NCBI RefSeq assembly: GCF_949628265.1
Contig: NC_088788.1
Span: forward strand, 26,522,335-26,586,334
Origin: Cloeon dipterum
Taxonomy: Eukaryota > Arthropoda > Insecta > Ephemeroptera > Baetidae
Direction: 5' to 3'
Length of the DNA: 64,000 bases
Position 1 is the stretch's first letter. The number at the start of each line of letters is the position of its first letter. The translations under genes were made by a program, and so were the position numbers. Below are positions 10,801 to 20,990 of the stretch, piece by piece. The notes under the pieces are model-generated. The model saw nothing but the letters and a program-made list of their open reading frames with translations, ran no database searches and was not told the DNA's origin.

Positions 10801-13800
10801 TTTTGGTCGGAAAAATATTTCGCTGTACAAAGATTATTAGATTTAACAAAATACATGCCTTAGCCAAGTAATCTAGTTGTCTGGATGAAAATTGTTCTGG
10901 CGTGGGTGGATCGCCAGTGTCCCGTCCGCAGCAAAATTTGCTGATTTTTTCGAATCGCGTTAGAGACGATGTCAGCATTTCCGGTGGCAGCGGGGACACG
11001 GTATTGAGGGCGTTGCCCCAGCGCCTGAGCAGGGCCGCTTCGAGGGCAGCAGCCCTGCGTTCCTCTTCCTCGCCGTCCCAGGACACGCCCTGAGGCAGCG
11101 GCGAAGTGGAGGTGCCGGCCTGGTATAGCCGCAGGAGGCAGTCCATCACCAGCTGCGTGTCCTCCACCATGGCGGCGTCGCACGCCTCTTCCTGTTTGGT
11201 GTCAATGAACAAAACAAAATTGTGTTAATGTGACTGTTCCGGGTCACGCATTGGCGCTCTTTCAGTCGGAAGTGCGGATTCATAGTCTGTTACGTTTTGT
11301 GCTGTACAGTATGACCACTTATATTTTGAGACTCTACCATGTTTTTTTTAAAATGGCTGCTTAACAAAAACTACTTAAGTTAGGCGGACGTCATTTACAT
11401 CACAGCTTTATTACACGTTTGGTTACACATTTATTCGATATGGGCTCCATTTTTCTCAATCACGGCCTCCAGACGGGGTCGGACTCGGCTGCAAACCCTT
11501 TGAAGGTACTCTTCATCCATTGCACGCCATGCCTTCTTGATGGAGGTCTTCAGGGCTTCAATATTGGGGTGAGGCTTCTTGCAAGCATCCGCCTCGACTT
11601 TTGCCCAAACACTAAAGTCGAGGGGGTTCAGATCTGGTGAGCTAGCAGGCCACATCGTCTTGGACCAGAAGCCCGGCAGGTGCTGGTTTAGCCAATCTTG
11701 AGTCTTCTTGGACGAATGGGCCGGCGCACCATCTTTTTGGAATGTGATTTTTGTGTCCGACCCATATGTTGACTTCACCCAAGGCAGAACTTGCTTTTTC
11801 AAAATGTCTAAGTAGACCTCAGTGTTCACTTTAAGCCCTTGTTTTATGAACACTGGATTCATCTTCTTGCCATCAGATGCGACTAGTCCAAAGACCATAA
11901 CACCAGCAGGATGCTTAGTTTTGAACAAAATTCGGATATTTTCTGGTACCTCAGATGCAGGTGACTTGCTCAGATACCTGTCAGTTTGGCTATTGGAAAC
12001 TGCATCGACAGTGAACATCTTTTCATCTGAGTACAAAATAACACGGCGTTTCGTGCCTTTCTTCAAATCAGATAGCAGCTTCCTACTTCTTTCCACTCTC
12101 GCTTCCTTCTGTTTGGTCGTAATCAAATGTCTCTTGGTCCTGGCCCTCGACACGTACTTCAGATCATATTTCACTATTTTTCGGACCGTTTCGCAGCCCG
12201 CTGCGTACGAGCGTGCGATTTTTCTAATGGAAATCAGCGGATTTCGTTAAATCTTCATGCGAATGGCCCTCATCAATGCTGGAGTGCGGACGGGCGTCGA
12301 TTTTGCAGTTCGGGGCTTCCTTGGGGTCTGGGCAGTATCACCAATAGCTTTTATGCGGAAGACGATTGCCCTGGAGCATTTGGTGAGGGCCATAATGTCC
12401 CGAATCGAGCGTTGGGCGCGGAGCAGCGAAAGGATTTTCTGCTTGTCGTGCATGTTGCATAACTACTAAGGGTCTGAGGTGATTTTCGCGCCATTATAGT
12501 TAAAGAGCATAAAGTGGGGAGTTGAATGATACAAATTTGGCGCGAAACGCATAAATAGTTCAAAAGTTATGCGCATGCAAAGTTAGTCTCAAAATATAAG
12601 TGGTCATACTGTAGGCGCTAAAATGCAATATTTTGTCACAGTTAAAAATAAATTGTTGAATAATTTATTGGAAATGTAAAAATACGGTTTTATTTGTATC
12701 AGTTTAGCTAGGATCGTGGTTATTTCCCTTGTCTGGGGGAGTCTATCAAAAAGTCGAGACGCAATCAAAATGCAGCTGAGATTTAACGACCCACCGCTTT
12801 CCTAGGGACTATAGAGAAGTGTTTTATCACGCAATAAATGCGTGTGTCTGCGCAACGCTTTAAGCGAATAGCGCTGTTCCTGCTTTATTGTCTTACGTGA
12901 TCGCCGTATTTTGCGACGAGGGAGGCGTCGAGAGGCGTCTGGCACAGGATGTTGCAGTCTGGCAGGACCAAGTGCGACACATGGCGCGCCTTGAGCGCTG
13001 CCAGCAGCGAGTCCAGGGCGAGAAGTACGTGCGCCGCCAGTGACGCCGGCTCCCACGCATTCACGCTTGTCCACCGCTCTAACTGCTGCCACACAAGAGT
13101 GCGCAGCGTGTAGTCGTCCACGGTGGTCAGACTTTCCTGTTTTATAGGGATTAAATGAGTTATAATTGGAAATAAGTTTGTCACCGCAAAGCAAAGATTT
13201 AAAAGTTTCCAAGTTTCGATGGTTAATTACAGTTTTGACATTTTACACGTCTTTCGTATTTTGGTTTCATTAAAAAAATGGCTCAAAAATCATGATTCGT
13301 GCTCATCTGATGGTCCTATGACGATCGTAAACCCAGAATAAGCAGCCGATGGGATAAATTTCACTATCTACAGCACAATATACGGAATGATTTTAAACGG
13401 TAGTTTTTAGATTGAAATCTGAAAAAAGTTGTCTCAACTTTCATAATCAAACTTCATCGTTGCAAACTCATTATTAAATAAATTATTAACTTCAATTAAC
13501 TTCTGATTAGTTTGAAATTGAAATTGAACTCTTGGAAAGTCTTGATTAATAATTTGATTTGCGAACAAGTAAAGCGAAAGTTATTTGTAATTAACACAAG
13601 ATGAGTTTCTGTCATGCATAATGGAAGTCAGTTATTTATATGTCTGTGACGCACAACTGAAATTTAACTTTGCGCAAGTCAAATAAACCCGAAAAGCTAT
13701 TTGGAATCATATTTGCAGCCACGAGGAAGAAAGAAAACAAGCATCTTTTTCTCTAATAGATATACAGGAAATAAAAAGAATTACACTGACTGAGTCGTCG

Positions 13801-16800
13801 TCGTCGTTGGCCTCTTTCTTCATTCTGGAGACCAAGTGCCTGAGGACATTGAGCGTCCTGCGGGGCGTGGACGAGGCGCAAAAGTGCTCGTCCAGCTCGA
13901 GTTCGAGCGTGGGGAAGGCGGCTGCCCAGGCAGAGCGGCGCTCCTCGCATCGCAAGTTAGGCGGCGGCGGCGCGGCCACTGCGAAGTAGCCCTGCGGCAC
14001 ACAGACGAGACTGGATTATGCAACCGGTTTGTCATTCAAGACGCGCGGGCTGTCTGATAAGAAAAAGAGCAGGCGCGCACATGGAATCGAGAATGAGCCG
14101 CGCGCGCGTGTATGTGTTTCTATTTGCTCCCGCGGCGGAAGAGAAATTAGCTGCGGGCCCGAGTATGAACAGTCGACAAGTGTCTAAGTGGATTACCATT
14201 TAATTTTTCTGCATTACGCTTAATCCGTTTACAATGACAAGCGCTGCGCGGAGAGGGGAGAATAAATTCAGGTTAATGGAATTGTTCTCTGCTGTTACTT
14301 TTCCAGCCTTCATGTAATTACAAATCAACAGCACCGTTCTTTCGAATTTCTCATCTGAATCAAACAGAGCAGGCATTTCCTGGCAAAGCAAAAAATGTGC
14401 TCCAGCCGAGACAAAAGAAATCGTTGAAAGAACACAACATTGAATTTGAAAAGTTTCATCCCACGCTAGCTTTGCACCCAGAAAATCCTGCTCTTCTCTC
14501 TTTTCGGAGCCTGAACACACACGCGCGCGCGCGGACGAGACGAGAGATAAAACAAAAGCGCGCAAGCAGTACAATGAGAACAAGTTTGTTGCTTTTGTGC
14601 AGGCGAGACAATAGAAAGTGAATGTGTGCTGACGAGAACCGCTTTTTGCTAAAAAAAATCTTTTACTGATTTGTAAGAGACAAGTTTGCTGATAGTTTGA
14701 CAAGTCCGCAATCTATAAAGTTGCTCTAACAATCTCTTCATGACGGAGGTGCCCGTGTAATGTTTCATAAATGCTTCCCATACAAAACTACTTGGTTACA
14801 CAAACATATAATTATTTTGAGGAAATGATCACTGCAGAATGAAACGCTTCAGATGCAAGCGAATATATAAAGTTATGCAATGGTTCCAAAATGTTAAGAT
14901 CCACTTTCACTTTGAGATTTTTATAATCTCAATCGGTATTTAAGATTCCATAATACTGCTAAATTAAGTGTAAATGTTTAAGACAATTTAAATATCATCT
15001 TTAATTTAAAGCCTAATTCTTGGAATCAGAACTTCGCTAACGCGACGGCAAATTTAAATAACTCTTACGGCACTTTACATTTTTTTGCTAAAAAATATGA
15101 CATTTTTTTATGACGTTCACGCCCTTTTACCACATTACTTTCCCAGAACCATGATATATTTATTTGAGAAGTGTCACTTACATTTTGCGTTGACTGGTAG
15201 GCGAGTAAGGCAAGTGGATGGTGCAGAGGCAGTCGCGAGGGGAAGGTGGAAGGGCCTAGGGGCCACCCTGACAGGGCCACCCCCACGTGCAGGTGCACTT
15301 TGACTATGTTGCGTGCATCAGGTGGGAATGCGAGTTGGAGGGAAGGGGCAAGAAAGCCGATGTGCAGGGTCACTGGCCCTGCACCATTTTCGTGCACCAC
15401 GGCCAGCTGGAAGTCTCGTGGGTCAGGCGGCCGGCACCGCTGTGCTTCACCTGAGAAATCAAACAAAGTTGAAATTAGATGCAATAGTTTTATTTCAGTT
15501 TAAATTTCTGTTAAGTATTTATTTATCGTTCTTAAGTTTGATTTTCGAGAAAGTCAATTCTTGGGTACTTCAAAGAGCACCCTCCCGATGTGGTTCAGTG
15601 AACACCATGTAAGATAAGCACGATTGAGCAAATAATAGTGTGCTTTGCGACGAGCTCTCAATATAGAATCGTCTTTTGTCATACGGCTTCTGGCTGTATA
15701 CTTACTGGGACCGTAGAAGAGCTGGTGCTGCGGTTGGATTTGGCAGAGGAGCTGCTGCAAAAGCGCCGCGTCCAGAACTTTACCCGGGCTGCCGCATACT
15801 CGCGACTCGTCTGTCTCGCTGTCGTTGGTGTTCGTCCCGGCCGCCTGGCTCAAAAGCATTGCGAACCGCTCCACGACGCGATCCCTGAATTCGCGAATAA
15901 GGAATTTATGTTACCCGCGAATTGTTCTGGGGGTGTATGAAGACTCGGTTACCTTCGGAGGCAGCCGGAGGGGGTGAGGAACTCTGCCCAGGCCTGTTGG
16001 GCCGCTCCCTGCGCAGGTTTGACCCTGAGCCAGCCCGGGGGCAGCACGCCTGCCTCACCCTCGTCGAAGAAGGCCGTGCTTGAGGCGACTTCTTCCGTCT
16101 CGCCATTGTCGAAGTCGCTATCAGCTTCAGGGGCCGGGTACAGCGGTGGCCACGACAGTGAGTCAAGCCTTATCATGTAGTGAAAGCGACGTCCGGGCCA
16201 CGGTCGCTGCGCAATTCCAAACACACACACTCACTCAACGCACTTCATTTTTTGCTCGTTTTCGCCCTGCGGCCCCGCATTCGAGATCCGAAACTAAGGA
16301 ATGCTCGTCAAGGCGATGTGGCCGAAATTTAAATATGATAAAAAATGGGTTTCTTTTAATACATTGATGATCGAATGAAGTAAATTTTCCGGTAAAGCTA
16401 GAAAATGTATATCTTTGACGGTTGAAATAGTTTGAAGACACATTAATTTTTATGTTCCATGTAGAAGGGTTTTTAAATTTTATTTTGTGTCAGTCAAAGT
16501 GTGAGTTTCATGGGTTAATGCCTCTAATTATTTTTATGCTGGCTTTAGTTTTATTGAAACTTTTGATGTTCAAAAGACTAAAAATTCCTTCATTCGTGAA
16601 TCTATCATTTAGCATTATTAGTTGTGTCAATTTAACGAGACAAGGGCTCAGAATAAAATATAATATTGTTTAATGATATCGAAAATAAAAAGAAAAGTGA
16701 TAAAAACCAAAGTATCATGCAATGTTATATAGTTTAGGAACCGCTTATCTGCCTTAAAAGAAGCTCATTGTCAGTTACATCCTCTCAAGCTGTTATTGAC

Positions 16801-16996
16801 GACGAAACCATCAAACTTTATTGCCTTTGGGAAGTCAATTCTAAAGTAAATCTAGACCTCTTTTAAAACCAAATCCCGGGGATAAATCGCTTTGCCAGGG
16901 TTGACGAGCAATCCTTTAGCTCTTTCTCAGGGCGGCGGCGGATCGAACCGGAGCGATAAAAGCAGACGAGAGAGAGAGAGAGAGCGAGAGAGAGAG

Positions 16997-17037
<41 letters not shown>

Positions 17038-20000
17038 GCAAGCGAACTGCTGCTTGCTGTTTGGCCCCGTGATAAAACGGCTGTAAATTTGCAATAACTT
17101 ACATGCTCGGCACGTTCCGCCTTGGAAGCCAAAGTTGCGAGGAACTTGGTGGCGAATCGCGAGTCGAGGTCGGCCACCGTGCACAAAAGTCGCTGCAACA
17201 AGCGCTCTGTGGCCTGCTCGACCGCCGCCCGCGCCCGCTCCACCCCCGAGTCACCCTCTGGGACAAATATCAAAGGGTTAATTCGTAAAGTTTGCGGCTA
17301 CTGTATAATAATTGGCTACGGGGGCTACATCCACGTAAGGTAAAATCAAGACTTTTGCAGCGAGTTCAGACAAAAATTTTGACTTGTTTTCGCTTTTTAA
17401 TTAATCAATTATTGATCGAATAAATATTTTAGGACAATATTAAAGCTTCTACCTGGGCATTGGAAATTTTGGTAGGTTTGAAAGTCACCGCCGGCTGCAA
17501 GATTTCATGAATAAGAATCAAGCTAGCAATTCCACCTGGCTGCACAAGTCAGAGCCAATTAAATTGCATTTTCCTCACCTTCTGGCACGTCAACGGCTGA
17601 AATGAGCGAGGCGAATCGCAAATTGAGACGTGCTAGTTGGGGTCGCTTGAAGTTGAGCCCGGCGCACTCCAGTCGCAAACGCGGCCACAGTGTCGGCTCC
17701 AGTGATTTTTCCACGCTCTCCTCCAGTGAGTTGTTTCTGCCGAAACAGACCCGGCATTCGCGGCATCCTTTCATGCAGCCGAACACGCCTTAAATGTAAA
17801 AGAAGAAATGCAAGATAGCAATTGATTTACCGAAGTAAATTCCAAAGGTAAATTTTTATTACATTAGAAATCTTTCTTCGGTTAATTGAAAAATCAGAGA
17901 ACAGATTGCAAAAGTAGTTCTTGACATTTGGGAATAAAGAATTGAATATTTCATCAAAACACTCTCGCTTTTTTATTTCTTCTTCTATCGACGATTTATC
18001 ATAACCCTTTGACATTACAAAATGTAGTAATCTCACGTAGAAAATTCAAGTACGGTGGTAATATGTTAAAATTTTATTTTATGCACTCCGCAATCGCCCT
18101 TCTGAAGCTTCTATATTGAATGCTTGCTGGGTGAAGAGCAGCTTTTTGGTGAAAAAAGTAGTAGAAGTGAACGGCAAACGGCTTTTGCGCTGCGGTCGGA
18201 TAGATTTTACTAAAGGGAGAGCTTACCGCTTTTTAAGAGCTTTGTACTCTTCAGACCATTTATCGAGGACGGAATCTTCAAATTAAAATCCCAATTGAAT
18301 AGACCGGGCAGAAAAAACGACAGATTTACTGCTGCGTAAACCGCTTTAGATTTACATTGGATTTAATGCATTTGATTAAAGAACATTAGTTTAAAAATGT
18401 TACTGAAGGACACACAGTCAAAGGGAAAGACATGAAAAATAGGGAAATCGGCTGGTGCACTATGACAAATTAGATACAACCCTTGCGTAATTCAGAGTTG
18501 AATAATTGGTGTTTCTAGCTACTCATTTCGGAAAAAAACACGTTGCGTATACACTATGACCCTCACAAATAACGAAATAAAGATAAATATGGATATTAAA
18601 AGTTTACAATTAACAATTTCGCTCAACTAAACTCTATTGTGGATAAAATGGCGAGACATATTTGATATAAATTTATGCAAGATTGGTGGGTGGAACGCAA
18701 ACGAACACTGGTAGCAAGTTTCGCCACGATGACGTCAATGAGGTCTGCCCAAACTTGCTGTTTATGCGGGACCACTTTTTGTCATTCCGATCTGATAAGT
18801 TGCAGTCCCTGAAAATGATGCGACCAGTATATGGCCTCATTTCAATCGACGTTTTACTCTTCGGCCACAAAATTATTTACATGAAAAATTTGTTCGTGGG
18901 CTGCGCTTTGCAGGTTCAGAGTAAAATGTTTTTAACTCTTATCGTATGGGAACAAAGCTGGAAAGCTTTTAGAGTTGGCTGCGCTAGAAGGAGGTCGGAA
19001 TTGGCTCCAATTTGTAAGTGAGATGGAGAGAACGAAATGCTTTCTCACAAAGATCAACTAACATCAGTGCTTAGTTTTGTGCGGCAGCATGTATGAGTGC
19101 ACATACATATTATGCGGCTCAAAGGACGTCGGAAGCAGAGTGCTTGTGCCAGCAGCCCTGCGCGCTCCCCGTTTCAATAGTAGAGTCGCCTGCGCTCCTG
19201 TCTGAATGGATGCGAGCTTCCGCGTAAGCAGAGCACAAAGGCGGCGCGAGAGATATAAATAAATTGCGTCAACAGGCGCCACGTTATTCATTTCATGGCA
19301 AAAAGCACCGGCAGCGAAGTCAACTTTGAAACAACGCACGTGTGATGTGCATTGCTACTGAGCTGAAGCGTGTGCACAACTCTGGAAACAAAAGTACATA
19401 ATATAATTGCATGTACATCACGGGGTATATGTGCGCATATTGCCTCACAATGAGCGAGAGCTGCAGGCGCATACATTTTTAATTATAGCGTTCATTCTGC
19501 TCCATTAATTATTCTGCAACTTTGAACATATGACTGGCACGATTTATTTGTTTCATTTTAGTAGGATTTGAATTTAAATCAATTTTACCGTGAGAAAATA
19601 GCACGAAACTCAAGTTTCATCTCAACAATCAGATTCAAATTCCCCAGCAATGATTGAATTAATAACTTTAACTAAATGACACCCTCTTATTATGCTGTAT
19701 AATTACGAACATTTTATTTTTAATATATTTTCCAAAGAACATAACCTATATGATTAAATGGCCAAGAGCAATTGTTAAATATAAACAGTTAACTTATTTT
19801 ATATGCAAATTTATTATATTAAATCAATTTGAAAGAAGATAACGAAGCTTTGTGTGCAAGAGAATAACGAACGCGTAATTTGCATGCACATCAAGACGGC
19901 CTGTGAGATCATTAAGAGTAATCTAGAGCGGATTCTGGCTTCTGCTAAGCACATATGGGTGTGTGTGTGTGCCTCTGCAGAAGCCATTAGCCTCCTCCGA

Positions 20001-20785
20001 GTAATGTCCTGGGTGCTTATCCTGACCGGTTGGCAGCGATTACTCCACCATCGCTCCTATTACGCCGGCAAATGGCATCCAGATTGCATTTCCATCTGCG
20101 GCATGCTGCTTAATTGATAACAAATAATACACTGTTCGCTTACATGCTCCACAAACAAGTGACGTGACGGCCATGCTGGGTGACCGATTGCGAATGCTCA
20201 GTTTTACTCAAACAGGTCGCTTGCAATCTGGTGAGAGCCGGTGAAAGTTTTGAGTTAAATGCAAAATTTCTAAGCTGGAAACGTTTAATTATAAACTTTT
20301 AAAATAATGTTTTTTCTTAAAAAAGAGGCTATCACTCAAGTGATTAAAATCTTTATTCTATTCGGGATAAGTTTTTGTTTGAATGCCAATTTAATTCCAC
20401 ATTTTTTTGAACAATCTCATTTACCAGGTCAACTCCACTTTTTAAACAAAATTGATTCAAAATTATATCACTTCATCAATAGTCAAGTAAAAAAGTCTGC
20501 TGTTAAGTTATTAAAAAAACTTATTGTGCGCTGTGTCGTATTTCACATCCTACGATGAAAAATATTCAATTCGCTTTACAAAACCCGACACCGCCCACGC
20601 GGCAGGGAACGTCATCCGCAAATCCCCTCGGAATAAAAAGTTTGTACATAAATCACGATTCACGCGTCCACAAAGCAGTCTGCACGTGGACGTGCCGTGT
20701 GACACAAATAAGGCTCAAGTCTCACGCGAGAACCTTTATTCCCGAGCCTTTTGTACTCACCGGCTGCGAGTCCGCGGACGTCCAT
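7818..20785 (-). CDS. Large Mab-21/cGAS-fold protein with a long C-terminal extension
   Basis: Reconstructed minus-strand exons: 20785-20761, 17788-17579, 17257-17103, 16206-15953, 15884-15706, 15450-15182, 13991-13791, 13136-12897, 11191-10859, 10591-10343, 9722-9438, 9134-9117, 9041-8780, 8569-8382, 8321-8138 and 8083-7818. They total 3318 nt (1105 aa) with every phase matching. Residues about 80-515 align with the Mab-21 nucleotidyltransferase-like domain. Landmarks are WAEFLTPSG followed by a helix (as in MAB21L WVEFITASG), the VKVHLHVGVALSGWP strand, a GYFAVAAP turn, the AWAAAFPTLELEL helix, the DDYTLRTLVW helix and SHLVLPDCNILCQ near the domain end. The catalytic position reads RRFHYMIRL, without the usual acidic residues, so it is probably a pseudo-enzyme. 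Residues about 515-1105 are helical-looking and match nothing I recall. The start MDVRGLAAG is inferred from phase, because no other in-frame ATG occurs upstream in that exon. Intron 9 (10592-10858) needs a GC donor. The last 54-bp intron and final exon are less certain. Function unknown. Confidence 0.75.
9117..9134 (-). other. 18-nt microexon (encodes DDRGKQ)
   Basis: Six codons lie between an acceptor (CCAG at 9138-9135) and a donor (GTAAAT at 9116-9111), with phase 0 on both sides. They fit exactly between the 285-nt and 262-nt exons of the Mab-21-type gene. The exon could be skipped without a frame change, so it may be alternatively spliced. It is inferred from splice signals and phase only. 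Confidence 0.6.
11307..11333 (+). repeat. Left terminal inverted repeat of mariner element
   Basis: This 27-bp repeat is identical, when reverse-complemented, to 12585-12611. Symmetry ends immediately inside the repeat, so the boundary is sharp. Confidence 0.95.
11431..12453 (-). pseudogene. Mariner DD37D transposase with one in-frame stop
   Basis: The frame runs from the ATG at 12453 to the stop at 11433-11431, about 340 codons, the normal transposase length. A single TAA at 12249-12247 separates a 68-residue N-terminal piece from a 271-codon piece in the same reading frame. The N-terminal piece contains a helix-turn-helix (LRAQRSIRDIMALTKCSRA) for binding the inverted repeats. The catalytic DDE/D domain is complete: YSDEKMF (first Asp), FQKDGAPAH (second Asp) and SPDLNPLDF (third Asp). 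Exactly 37 residues lie between the second and third acids, giving the DD37D class to which maT elements belong. No frameshift is visible. A protein from this copy would be truncated unless the stop is read through, so it is probably inactive, while its ends could still be moved by a related enzyme. Confidence 0.9.
12585..12611 (-). repeat. Right terminal inverted repeat of mariner element
   Basis: This is the perfect 27-bp inverse of the left end and is followed by the TA target duplication at 12612-12613. Confidence 0.95.
16969..17034. repeat. (AG)n microsatellite in intron 3 of Mab-21-type gene
   Basis: This 66-bp purine tract of AG dinucleotides has two GC interruptions. It lies about 70 bp downstream of the exon 3 donor (minus strand), so the primary transcript carries (CU)n. 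The open frames that cross it encode only Arg-Glu or Ser-Leu repeats and are not genes. Confidence 0.95.
17789..20760 (-). other. Intron 1 of Mab-21-type gene
   Basis: This 2972-bp stretch lies between the tiny first coding exon and exon 2. It is AT-rich, with a full CRE-like palindrome TGACGTCA at 18730-18737 and short GC-richer patches around 19120-19320 and 19980-20110. I see no coding exon in it. Long first introns often hold regulatory DNA, but nothing here is specific enough to name. Confidence 0.45.
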
Positions 20786-20990
20786 CGCTGTCCACACGAT
20801 CCGAGATTGTGCCACCTGCCAGCGAGCGTGTCGGAACCACGACTGCAGCAGTAATTTTACTCGAGCTGGACCAGCGACGGCCGGCACTTCCGTTTTTTGA
20901 CAATGGCACTACTTCCGACCGGTGCTGGATGGCTGCCAACAGCGAGCGCTCGCATGCAGCCACCCACACACGCACTTATTGGCAGTCGGT
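20761..20990 (-). promoter_or_regulatory. Putative first exon and 5' UTR of Mab-21-type gene
   Basis: A strong donor (G|GTGAGTA, with the exon ending at 20761) follows a GC-rich stretch. The ATG at 20785-20783 gives a 25-nt coding piece whose phase joins the next exon at 17788. An in-frame stop (20911-20909) lies upstream with no ATG between, so most of this stretch would be 5' UTR and the transcription start should lie near or above 20.99 kb. The upstream end is a guess. Confidence 0.4.

Larger units (their letters stand above)
11305..12613 (-). mobile_element. Tc1/mariner element, DD37D (maT-like), 1305 bp plus TA duplication
   Basis: The element spans 11307-12611 and is flanked by TA on both sides (11305-11306 and 12612-12613), the target duplication of the Tc1/mariner superfamily. 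Its ends are perfect 27-bp inverted repeats: CAGTATGACCACTTATATTT... at 11307-11333, and the exact reverse complement at 12585-12611. It lies inside the 1705-bp intron 8 of the Mab-21-type gene, in the same transcriptional direction. Without it the intron would be about 400 bp. Length, ends and one broken transposase are those of a typical mariner-like copy. Perfect ends suggest either a recent insertion or recent mobilisation in trans. Confidence 0.95.

Noticed and set aside
14200..14703. Minus-strand 167-codon open frame inside intron 6 of the Mab-21-type gene
   Set aside because: No domain, mixed composition and no splice partner. The phases of the flanking exons join without it.
17827..18036. 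Minus-strand 69-codon open frame just upstream of exon 2
   Set aside because: AT-rich Lys/Ile/Asn composition typical of intron DNA, and the exon 2 acceptor lies between it and the coding exon.
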